A stretch of 64,000 nucleotides of DNA from PALSA-1004 sp041483135 (GTDB lineage Bacteria > Pseudomonadota > Gammaproteobacteria > Burkholderiales > SG8-41). Of the stretch, positions 57,805-64,000 are shown piece after piece. The translations under genes were made by a program, and so were the position numbers. The DNA lies in NCBI GenBank assembly GCA_041483135.1, contig JBGPFE010000006.1, forward strand, positions 62,001-126,000, read 5' to 3'. The notes beneath the pieces are model-generated. The model was given only the letters and a program-made list of their open reading frames with translations, was not told where the DNA came from and did not search any database. Position 1 is the first letter of the stretch, and every line of letters begins with the position of its first letter.

Positions 57805-59304
57805 ATGAGCAATACTGATTTTGGCAATCCGGACGTCATCGTAATAGGCGCCGGCAATGCCGCCTCGTGCGCGGCGCTCGCGGCATGCGAAGGCGGCGCG
57901 AAAGTAATCATGCTCGAAGCGGCACCTCTCGACGATTGCGGCGGCAACAGCCGGTACACCGCGGGCCTGATGCGCTTCGTGTTCAACGGCGTCGACGATC
58001 TGGCGCAGGTGATTCCCGATTTGACCGAGGAAGAAAAAAAGACTCACGACTTCGGGACTTACACCAGCGACCAGTATTACGACGATATGGGGCGCATCAC
58101 GCAATACCGCACCGACCCCGATTTGTGCGAGCTCCTGATCTCGCGCAGCTTCGAGACGCTGGTGTGGATGCGCAAGAAGGGCGTCAAGTTCCAGGCGAGC
58201 TTCGGACGCCAATCGCACAAGATCGGCAACAAATTCAAATTCTGGGGCGGGCTCGCCGCGGAAACATGGGGCGGCGGGCCGGGCCTCGTGGAAAACGAGC
58301 ACAAGGCGTGCGCGCGCGATGGCATCAGGATCTTCTACGAAACCCCGGCCGTTGCGCTGATTACGGATGACAGTGGCGCCGTGTGCGGCGTCAAGGCGAA
58401 ACATCGGGGAAAAAATATTGAAATCCGCTCGAAGGCGGTGGTTCTGGCGTGCGGTGGCTTCCAGTCGAATGCGGAGATGCGCGCGCGCTACCTCGGCCCT
58501 AACTGGGACCTCGCCAAGGTACGCGGCACGCGCTACAACACGGGGCTCGGCATCAAGATGGCGCTCGACATCGGCGCGCTGCCCTACGGCCACTGGTCGG
58601 GCTGCCACGCCGTGGGCTGGGACCTGAACGCCCCGCCGTTCGGCGACCTCGCGGTCGGCGATGGTTTCCAGAAACACAGCTATCCGTGGGGCATCATGGT
58701 GAATGCCCGCGGCGAGCGTTTCGTCGACGAGGGCGCGGACTTCCGCAACTACACCTACGCCAAGTACGGCGCGGTGATCCTCGCGCAGCCGAACATGTTC
58801 GCGTGGCAGATCTTCGACGCCAAGATCATTCCTGCGCTGCGCGACGAGTACCGCATCAAGCGGGTGACCAAGGTACGGGCCGACACGCTGGAGGAGCTCG
58901 TCAGGAAGCTCGAGGGCGTCGATACCGAAGCCTGCCTGCGCGAGATCAAGGCCTACAACAAGGCGGTGCGCGCCGACATCCCTTACAACTCGGCCATCAA
59001 GGACGGCCGCCGCACCGAAGGGCTCAAGATCAACAAGAGCAACTGGGCGAACACCATCGATGAGCCGCCGTTCGAAGCGTATGCCGTCACCTGCGGCGTG
59101 ACCTTCTCATTCGGCGGCGTCAAGATCACGACCAACGGCGAAGTCGAGGACACCACGGGCAGGCCCATCCCCGGTCTGTTCGCAGCTGGTGAATTGGTCG
59201 GAGGTATTTTCTACCACAACTATCCGGGCGGCACCGGTCTTACCTCGGGCGCGGTGTTCGGCAAGATCGCCGGCACCGGCGCGGCGGCCCACGTCAAGCG
59301 GTAA
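57805..59304 (+). CDS. FAD-dependent dehydrogenase of the fumarate reductase / TcuA family
   Basis: A 499-residue flavoprotein. The FAD motif DVIVIGAGNAASCAALAACE, the covalently-acting-family segment GGNSRYTAGLMRF, the C-terminal GGVKITTNGEVEDTTGRPIP and GLFAAGELVGGIFYHNYPGG mark the succinate dehydrogenase/fumarate reductase flavoprotein superfamily, with best overall likeness to tricarballylate dehydrogenase TcuA. The ATG at 57805 has GAGGAG 4 bases upstream and is preferred to 57793. No TcuB partner is adjacent; instead a class II aldolase gene follows. Substrate is therefore open, probably an organic acid. Confidence 0.88.
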   Translation: MSNTDFGNPDVIVIGAGNAASCAALAACEGGAKVIMLEAAPLDDCGGNSRYTAGLMRFVFNGVDDLAQVIPDLTEEEKKTHDFGTYTSDQYYDDMGRITQYRTDPDLCELLISRSFETLVWMRKKGVKFQASFGRQSHKIGNKFKFWGGLAAETWGGGPGLVENEHKACARDGIRIFYETPAVALITDDSGAVCGVKAKHRGKNIEIRSKAVVLACGGFQSNAEMRARYLGPNWDLAKVRGTRYNTGLGIKMALDIGALPYGHWSGCHAVGWDLNAPPFGDLAVGDGFQKHSYPWGIMVNARGERFVDEGADFRNYTYAKYGAVILAQPNMFAWQIFDAKIIPALRDEYRIKRVTKVRADTLEELVRKLEGVDTEACLREIKAYNKAVRADIPYNSAIKDGRRTEGLKINKSNWANTIDEPPFEAYAVTCGVTFSFGGVKITTNGEVEDTTGRPIPGLFAAGELVGGIFYHNYPGGTGLTSGAVFGKIAGTGAAAHVKR

Positions 59305-59368
59305 TGGTCTAGGCAATGGGTCGGGAGACTGCTAATCTTGCCGGACGTCTGCGTTAAGGAGATAAGTC

Positions 59369-60148
59369 ATGCCGGTGTCCCAGCTTAAGAAGAAAAAGCC
59401 GTCGGTGCGCGAGCAAGTCGGAGAGACGGAATGGGAAACGCGCGTCAATCTTGCCGCGTGCTACCGGTTGATGCACGAGTTCGGCATGACCGAGATGATC
59501 GCGAACCACATCTCGGCGCGCGTGCCGGGCACGCATGACCAGTTCCTGATCAATCCCTACGGCATGCTCTATGAAGAGATGACGGCCTCCAGCATGGTCA
59601 GGATCGATGTCGACGGCAACATCCTGTTCAACGCGACCGACTACGGCATCAACCAGGCGGGCTACGTGATCCACAGCGCGGTGCACGCGGCGCGTCACGA
59701 CGTCGAGTGCGTGATCCACACGCATACGCTCGCCGGCATGGCGGTATCGGCGATGAAAGCGGGCCTCATGCCGATTGCGCAGACCGCGATGCGCTTCGGT
59801 GATGTCGCGTATCACGACTACGAAGGTCCGGCGCTCGATCTCGACGAACGCGAGCGGCTGGTCAAGGACCTGGGCGATCACGAAGCGATGATTCTGCGCA
59901 ACCACGGGCTGCTCACCGTCGGCCCGACGATCGCCGAGTGCTTCAACAACATGTTCCGGCTCGAGCGCGCGTGCCAGCTGCAGGTGACGACGCTCTCGTG
60001 CAACACCGAAATCCGGCTGCCGCCCAACGAAGTCGTCAGGGAAACGCAGGATGGCTTCAAGCCCGGCGTGCGCCGGCGGTGGGGCCTGCTCGAGTGGCCG
60101 GCGCTGTTGCGCATGCTCGATAAAGCCGACCGCTCGTATCGCGACTGA
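59369..60148 (+). CDS. Class II aldolase/adducin-family protein
   Basis: A 259-residue enzyme of the zinc-dependent class II aldolase fold. Zinc ligands are IHTHTLAGM (His pair) and LRNHGLLTVG; MIANHISARVPGTHDQFLIN is the family N-terminal motif. Members cleave sugar phosphates or decarboxylate and isomerise acids. AAGGAG precedes the start. It is 64 bases after the flavoprotein gene, so the two may form a small catabolic operon, ended by the terminator at 60182. Confidence 0.88.
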   Translation: MPVSQLKKKKPSVREQVGETEWETRVNLAACYRLMHEFGMTEMIANHISARVPGTHDQFLINPYGMLYEEMTASSMVRIDVDGNILFNATDYGINQAGYVIHSAVHAARHDVECVIHTHTLAGMAVSAMKAGLMPIAQTAMRFGDVAYHDYEGPALDLDERERLVKDLGDHEAMILRNHGLLTVGPTIAECFNNMFRLERACQLQVTTLSCNTEIRLPPNEVVRETQDGFKPGVRRRWGLLEWPALLRMLDKADRSYRD

Positions 60149-60181
60149 CGTTTACGGCCACCGGGGTCGCGGCACACACAA

Positions 60182-60213
60182 AGCGGGCTCCCGGCCGGGC
60201 CCGCTCTTTTATT
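60182..60213 (+). terminator. Intrinsic terminator after the aldolase gene
   Basis: AGCGGGC (60182-60188) and GCCCGCT (60199-60205) form a 7-bp GC-rich stem extended inward by CC/GG pairs, followed by CTTTTATT. It ends the flavoprotein-aldolase unit. Confidence 0.78.
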
Positions 60214-60261
60214 CTGCAAGGCGCAACTTGCGCTCATATTGACCGCGCCCCGCACATTCCG

Positions 60262-61311
60262 ATGACCGATTCGATTGCGTCCTACCGCGCGCCCGCCTGG
60301 CTGCCGGGCGGTCATCTGCAGACGCTGTACGCGCCGCTGTTCGCGCCGCGGCCGCGTGTCAGCTATCGCCGCGAGCGCTGGGACACGCCCGACGATGATT
60401 TCATCGATCTCGACTGGCTCGATGAGCGCTCAGCGGTCAGCAATCAGCCGTCAGCCAGGCCTGAAGCCAACCTCGCTCCGCTCGTAGTGTTGTTCCACGG
60501 TTTGGAGGGCGGCTCGCACAGCCACTATGCGGCGGCGCTGATGGCGGCGCTGCGCGACGCCGGCTGGCGCGGCGTGGTGGTTCACTTCCGCGGCTGCAGC
60601 GGTGAAATCAATCGCCTGCGGCGGGCCTATCACTCGGGCGACAGCGCCGAAATCGACTGGATATTGCGGCGCCTGCGGAGCATGAACGATGCAGCACCGC
60701 TATTTGCGGTCGGCGTGTCGCTGGGCGGCAACGCGCTGCTGAAGTGGCTGGGGGAGCAGCGCGCCGCGGCAGCCGGCGTGGTCGCCGCGGCAGCCGCGAT
60801 ATCGGCGCCGGTCGATCTGATGGCGGCGGGCAATGCGCTCGACGCCGGCTTCAATCTGATCTACACGCGAAACTTTCTCGCCACCATGAAACGAAAGACA
60901 CGCGCCAAGCTCGAACGTTTTCCCGATTTGTGCGACCGGGAGATCATGCTTGCTTCGCACACGCTGCGCGAGTTCGACAACGTGGTGACCGCGCCGCTGC
61001 ACGGCTACCGCGATACCGACGATTACTGGACGCGCGCGAGCGCGAAGCCGTTGCTGAAAAGCATTGCCACGCCTACGCTGATGATCAATGCCCGCAACGA
61101 TCCGTTCCTCCCGGCGCATGCATTGCCTCAAGCCGGCGAGGTATCGGGCACCGTCAGCCTCGAGTTGCCCGCGACCGGCGGCCACGTCGGTTTCGTCGGC
61201 GGCGCTTTCCCGCCGGGCCGTCTCGACTGGCTGCCGCGGCGCGTGCTCGGCTTTTTTCGCGGGTCTGTCGCGGCCCCATGGGATAATCCGCGGTATTGCA
61301 AATCCGGTTGA
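60262..61311 (+). CDS. YheT-family alpha/beta hydrolase
   Basis: A 349-residue hydrolase of the COG0429/YheT group. YRAPAWLPGGHLQTLYAPLF at the N-terminus, LFHGLEGGSHSHYAAALMAA (oxyanion region) and AVGVSLGGNALLKWLGE (nucleophile elbow, GxSxGG) are diagnostic. The catalytic Asp and His are probably in INARNDPFLP and GGHVGFVGG. The substrate is unknown. Between LDWLDERS and the oxyanion region a stretch (SAVSNQPSARPEANLA) is coded by a 7-bp repeat array. Five bases separate it from the phosphomannomutase gene. Confidence 0.9.
   Translation: MTDSIASYRAPAWLPGGHLQTLYAPLFAPRPRVSYRRERWDTPDDDFIDLDWLDERSAVSNQPSARPEANLAPLVVLFHGLEGGSHSHYAAALMAALRDAGWRGVVVHFRGCSGEINRLRRAYHSGDSAEIDWILRRLRSMNDAAPLFAVGVSLGGNALLKWLGEQRAAAAGVVAAAAAISAPVDLMAAGNALDAGFNLIYTRNFLATMKRKTRAKLERFPDLCDREIMLASHTLREFDNVVTAPLHGYRDTDDYWTRASAKPLLKSIATPTLMINARNDPFLPAHALPQAGEVSGTVSLELPATGGHVGFVGGAFPPGRLDWLPRRVLGFFRGSVAAPWDNPRYCKSG
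60429..60456. repeat. Heptamer array inside the YheT-like coding region
   Basis: CTCAGCG, GTCAGCA, ATCAGCC, GTCAGCC are four tandem 7-base units (28 bases) within an open frame. They encode part of a loop that is likely extra compared with homologues. This shows that array sequence can be tolerated in a gene. Confidence 0.7.
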
Positions 61312-61315
61312 CCCC

Positions 61316-62692
61316 ATGAATTCGCTGCCACGCGAGATCTTCAAGGCCTACGATATACGCGGCATCGTCGGTACTACCCTTACGCCTGCGATAGTCGAAA
61401 CCATCGGCCGCGCGATCGGCAGCGAGGCGCTCGAGCGCGGCCGGCGCGAAATCGTGATCGGCCGCGACGGCCGCTTGTCGGGACCCGAGCTCTGCGCCGC
61501 GCTGGCGCGCGGGCTGCGCGCAACCGGCGTCGACGTGATCGACGTCGGCCAGGTCGCAACTCCGATGCTCTACTTCGCCGCGCATCACTTCAATACGCTG
61601 TCGGGCGTGATGCTGACCGGCTCGCACAATCCCCCGCAATACAACGGGATCAAGATCGTGCTCGGCGGCGAAACGCTGGCGGGCGATGCGATCCTGGCGC
61701 TGCGCAGCCGCGCTGAAAACGGCAAGCTCGCAAACGGCGCCGGCGGCTATCGCGAGGAAAATATCGCCGAACACTATCTTGCGCGCATCGCGGGAGGCAT
61801 CAAGCTCGCGCGGCCGATGAAAATCGCGATCGACTGCGGCAACGGCGTCGCCGGCGCGACCGCGCCCGGTCTCTACCGCCGGCTCGGCTGCGAAGTGACC
61901 GAGCTGTTTTGTGAAGTCGACGGCAACTTCCCGAACCACCACCCCGACCCGTCGGTACCGGACAACCTGCAAGACCTGATCTCGACGCTGCGCAAAACCA
62001 ATGCTGAAATCGGGCTTGCATTCGACGGCGACGGCGACCGCCTCGGCGTCGTCACCAAGCGCGGCGACATCATCTACCCGGACCGCCAGCTGATGCTGTT
62101 CGCGGCCGACGTGCTGTCGCGCAACCCGGGCGCGCCGGTGATTTTCGACGTCAAATCGACGCGCAACCTGTTCGGCTGGATCACGCGTCACGGCGGCAAG
62201 CCGGTGCTGTGGAAAACCGGGCACTCGTTGATCAAGCGCAAGATGCAGGAAATGAACGCGCCGCTCGCCGGCGAAATGAGCGGCCACATCTTCTTCAAGG
62301 AGCGCTGGTACGGCTTCGACGACGGGCTCTACGCCGGCGCGCGGCTGCTCGAAATCCTGAGCCGGGAGCGCGACCTCAATGCGACGCTGCAGGCGCTGCC
62401 GGACGCAGTGACGACGCCGGAGCTGCACGTCAAGCTCGCTGAAGGCGAGAACTACGCATTGATCGACCAGTTGCGGAAAACCGCGCGCTTCGACAATCCG
62501 CGCGAGGTGATCACGATCGATGGGCTGCGTGTCGAATACGCGGACGGCTTCGGCCTCGCGCGTGCGTCCAATACCACGCCGGTCCTGGTCCTGCGCTTCG
62601 AAGCCGATAATGAAACCGCATTGAAGCGGATCCAGGAGGATTTCCGGCGGGTGTTGCTCGGCGTCAAGCCGGACGCGGCGCTGCCGTTCTAA
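61316..62692 (+). CDS. manB: Phosphomannomutase/phosphoglucomutase
   Basis: A 458-residue alpha-D-phosphohexomutase making mannose 1-phosphate or glucose 1-phosphate for polysaccharides. FKAYDIRGIVGTTLTPAIV at the N-terminus, MLTGSHNPPQYNGIKI with the phosphorylated serine, AFDGDGDRLGVV for magnesium, and GEMSGHIFFKERWYGFDDG for the sugar are all intact. The ATG at 61316 is 5 bases after the previous stop; a frame to 61088 is rejected. The TAA stop (62690-62692) is part of the left inverted repeat of the GIY-YIG element. Confidence 0.95.
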   Translation: MNSLPREIFKAYDIRGIVGTTLTPAIVETIGRAIGSEALERGRREIVIGRDGRLSGPELCAALARGLRATGVDVIDVGQVATPMLYFAAHHFNTLSGVMLTGSHNPPQYNGIKIVLGGETLAGDAILALRSRAENGKLANGAGGYREENIAEHYLARIAGGIKLARPMKIAIDCGNGVAGATAPGLYRRLGCEVTELFCEVDGNFPNHHPDPSVPDNLQDLISTLRKTNAEIGLAFDGDGDRLGVVTKRGDIIYPDRQLMLFAADVLSRNPGAPVIFDVKSTRNLFGWITRHGGKPVLWKTGHSLIKRKMQEMNAPLAGEMSGHIFFKERWYGFDDGLYAGARLLEILSRERDLNATLQALPDAVTTPELHVKLAEGENYALIDQLRKTARFDNPREVITIDGLRVEYADGFGLARASNTTPVLVLRFEADNETALKRIQEDFRRVLLGVKPDAALPF

Positions 62693-63012
62693 TGCCGTTC
62701 CAACTCTTGCGGACAAATGGAGGATCGTGGATGCACTACGCCTACGTGCTTTCGAGCGAGAAGGATAGGCGATTCTACACCGGCACGACGAGTGATTTGC
62801 GAAACAGGCTCAAGCAGCACGCGCAGGGTCGCGTGACTTCCACGGAGTATCGACGGCCGCTTCGTCTCGCGTATTACGAAGCATGCCACAGTCCTGATGA
62901 TGCCCACCGACGGGAGCGATACCTAAAATCGGGCAGGGGTGGCAGATACCTCAAGCAAAAACTCGGTACGTGGCTATCGTGTATTCGGGACAACAAGTTG
63001 GAACGGCACTAG
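62689..63012. mobile_element. GIY-YIG element bounded by 17-bp inverted repeats
   Basis: The left end CTAATGCCGTTCCAACT (62689-62705) and right end AGTTGGAACGGCACTAG (62996-63012) are inverted repeats with one mismatch in 17. They enclose a single gene, the GIY-YIG nuclease at 62731. The same repeats bound the gene-less 108-bp element at 23099. Each end carries a stop codon of the neighbouring host gene: TAA of manB on the left and TAG of the YdhR-like gene (minus) on the right. The flanking CTAA and CTAG may be a 4-base target duplication or a preferred CTAG site. Confidence 0.75.
62731..63012 (+). CDS. Small GIY-YIG family endonuclease
   Basis: A 93-residue stand-alone GIY-YIG domain of the UvrC/YhbQ type. 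YAYVLSSEKDRRFYTGTTSD gives the two beta-strand motifs (YVL and YTG in place of GIY and YIG), LRNRLKQHAQG contains the conserved Arg and His, and RRERYLKSGRGGRYLKQKL the catalytic Glu helix. The ATG at 62731 has GGAGG 7 bases upstream; a frame to 62692 starts inside the inverted repeat. The stop TAG is provided by the right inverted repeat. Enclosure by these repeats suggests that it acts in moving the element rather than in general repair; this is inferred. Confidence 0.88.
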   Translation: MHYAYVLSSEKDRRFYTGTTSDLRNRLKQHAQGRVTSTEYRRPLRLAYYEACHSPDDAHRRERYLKSGRGGRYLKQKLGTWLSCIRDNKLERH

Positions 63013-63320
63013 TCGCTGACGATGCGACCCGCGGCATTATCGACCATCACCGGCGCATCGACGTATTCGATCGCGGGCGGGCAGCCGTATTTGCCTTCGA
63101 CGAACTTCTTCCACTCGGGAGAGTAGAACGCCTCGGCACGCTGTTTCGACTCCCAGACGTAGATCCCGCCCGCGCGCATGCCGTCCTCGCTGAGGAAGTA
63201 ATTCTTGCGCAGCAACCCGGGCAGGTTCAGATATTTCGGCGCGGTCCCCGCGAACACCTGCTTCATTTCGTCCCGCGTGCGCGACCGCGCGAGTTTGAAA
63301 GTGACGATGGCGACGATCAT
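63009..63320 (-). CDS. YdhR-like small monooxygenase-fold protein
   Basis: A 103-residue protein of the dimeric alpha-beta barrel type: VAIVTFKLARSRTRDEMKQV, PGLLRKNYFLSEDGMRAGGI and YVWESKQRAEAFYSPEWKKF are typical of the putative monooxygenase YdhR family. Substrate is unknown. Its last codon is GAC followed by a TAG stop that lies within the right inverted repeat of the GIY-YIG element, so the element may have trimmed or replaced the original 3' end. It lies downstream of a glutathione S-transferase gene. Confidence 0.85.
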   Translation of the reverse strand: MIVAIVTFKLARSRTRDEMKQVFAGTAPKYLNLPGLLRKNYFLSEDGMRAGGIYVWESKQRAEAFYSPEWKKFVEGKYGCPPAIEYVDAPVMVDNAAGRIVSD

Positions 63321-63356
63321 GCGCGATCCTTCACGAATTGCGCTGCTCTTCCGGCC

Positions 63357-63959
63357 CTAAGCCGCCCCGATTCCCGGCATGCCGGCGTAATTCGGCAATT
63401 TCTGCACGCGTGCGATCCATGCGCGCACCGCCGGGTACGGCGCGAGATCGATGCCGCCTTCCGGGGCAAGCGCGACATAGGGATAGCACGCGACGTCGGC
63501 GATCGTAGCGCGGCCGCACGTAAGCCAGTCGCGCGTCGCCAGATGCTGCTCCATCACGGCGAGGATCGCGCGGCCGCTTTTCTGCGCCGCTTCGAGGTCG
63601 CCGGACAGCTTGAATTTCGAGATCACTCGCGCGCGGCCGAGCCCGTAAAGCACCTCGTTTTCGGACACCGCCAGCCACTGCATGATGTCCCCCATGCAGC
63701 GGGGATCGCTCGGCAGCCAGGTGTCGCCGCCGTATTTGCGGGCAAGATAGACGAGTATCGCCTGCGAATCCCATACCGTATAGTCGCCATCGCTCAATAC
63801 CGGGACCTGTCCGCGCGGATTGAGCCGCAGGAACTCCGGCTTGCGGTTCTCGCCGCTGAAAATATCCACGCTTCTGGCATCGTACCGCTGGCCCAGCAGC
63901 GCGAGCATCAGCCGGATTTTGTACGCGTTGCCGGACAGCTCGAAATCGTAGAGCTTCAT
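63357..63959 (-). CDS. Glutathione S-transferase family protein
   Basis: A 200-residue GST. The thioredoxin-fold N-terminus (MKLYDFELSGNAYKIRLMLA, then FLRLNPRGQVPVLSDGDYTV and VWDSQAILVYLARKYGG) has the cis-Pro and the glutathione-contacting Ser of the SNAIL/DSQAI region. The C-terminal helical domain ends with the conserved WLTCGRATIADVACYPYV. It overlaps the preceding partial frame by 3-4 bases (ATGA) and is followed by the YdhR-like gene. Confidence 0.9.
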   Translation of the reverse strand: MKLYDFELSGNAYKIRLMLALLGQRYDARSVDIFSGENRKPEFLRLNPRGQVPVLSDGDYTVWDSQAILVYLARKYGGDTWLPSDPRCMGDIMQWLAVSENEVLYGLGRARVISKFKLSGDLEAAQKSGRAILAVMEQHLATRDWLTCGRATIADVACYPYVALAPEGGIDLAPYPAVRAWIARVQKLPNYAGMPGIGAA

Positions 63960-64000
63960 GCCGTCTTTGCTGCCGCAACTGCCGTGGCCGCGGCTGCCTG
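63956..64000 (-). CDS. Possible 3' end of an upstream gene with an Ala-rich tail
   Basis: Fourteen codons read in from the right edge and end in TGA that overlaps the GST start (ATGA). The peptide is Ala-rich with one Lys (QAAAATAVAAAKTA). The overlap suggests a real coupled upstream gene, but too little is present to identify it. Confidence 0.3.
   Translation of the reverse strand, partial: QAAAATAVAAAKTA

Noticed and set aside
62731..63012. Housekeeping UvrC fragment
   Set aside because: It is a complete small domain with its own Shine-Dalgarno, and it is exactly bounded by inverted repeats found elsewhere in the window.

Overview
The window is a GC-rich chromosomal segment, almost certainly from a betaproteobacterium. 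The signs are an aat-bpt pair, glnE, greB, tldD and yhdP of the betaproteobacterial type, an ilvE-zinc finger-waaF string, a SirB2-like protein and DUF1841. No rRNA, tRNA, CRISPR array, transposase or prophage was seen. Several genes sit at the edges: the left one is cut off, and a short Ala-rich tail enters at the right.

0-26 kb is a respiratory and nitrogen-oxide block. From about 10.1 kb down to 1 (minus strand) runs a cluster of two tiny membrane proteins, a CuA subunit II, a heme-copper oxidase subunit I that lacks the usual active-site tyrosine, heme O synthase (ctaB), a SCO/SenC factor, a cytochrome b-ferredoxin-FNR fusion, an unknown anchored protein, a cytochrome b-ferredoxin-FlpD fusion and a second aberrant heme-copper oxidase subunit I (partial). 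This resembles the norSY-senC clusters of ammonia oxidisers and is a candidate nitric oxide reductase system with unusual electron-input modules. Heme A synthase (ctaA) and a nitronate monooxygenase-like gene read the other way. At 12.8-19.8 kb is a cbb3 oxidase operon, ccoNOQP, followed by a b-type cytochrome, ccoG, fixH and three small membrane proteins. At 20-22 kb a kinase-like gene overlaps a DNR-type Crp/Fnr regulator. At 22.3-25.7 kb are the assembly genes ccoI and ccoS plus a hemerythrin. Five TTGAY-N4-ATCAA boxes lie at exactly the promoters of these units, so the block reads as one regulon.

26-63 kb is mostly housekeeping: N-end-rule transferases, pyrD, ald, rsxB, a diguanylate cyclase, nth, two small cytochromes c, a SulP transporter, cobalamin genes, aroG, a GT41 glycosyltransferase, greB, tldD, a nitrilase, yhdP, glnE, an adenylate cyclase, ilvE, waaF, a flavoprotein-aldolase pair, a YheT-type hydrolase and a phosphomannomutase.

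Two kinds of repeat stand out. (1) A GIY-YIG nuclease gene is boxed by 17-bp inverted repeats at 62.7-63.0 kb; the same inverted repeats bound a 108-bp gene-less copy between ccoI and ccoS at 23.1 kb. This looks like a minimal mobile element and its MITE. (2) Short arrays of degenerate 7- or 8-bp units recur at seven places. In the 3'-to-5' intergenic sites they form an inverted pair (GTGAA-type then TTCAC-type), the second arm ending at a start codon that usually has no Shine-Dalgarno sequence.
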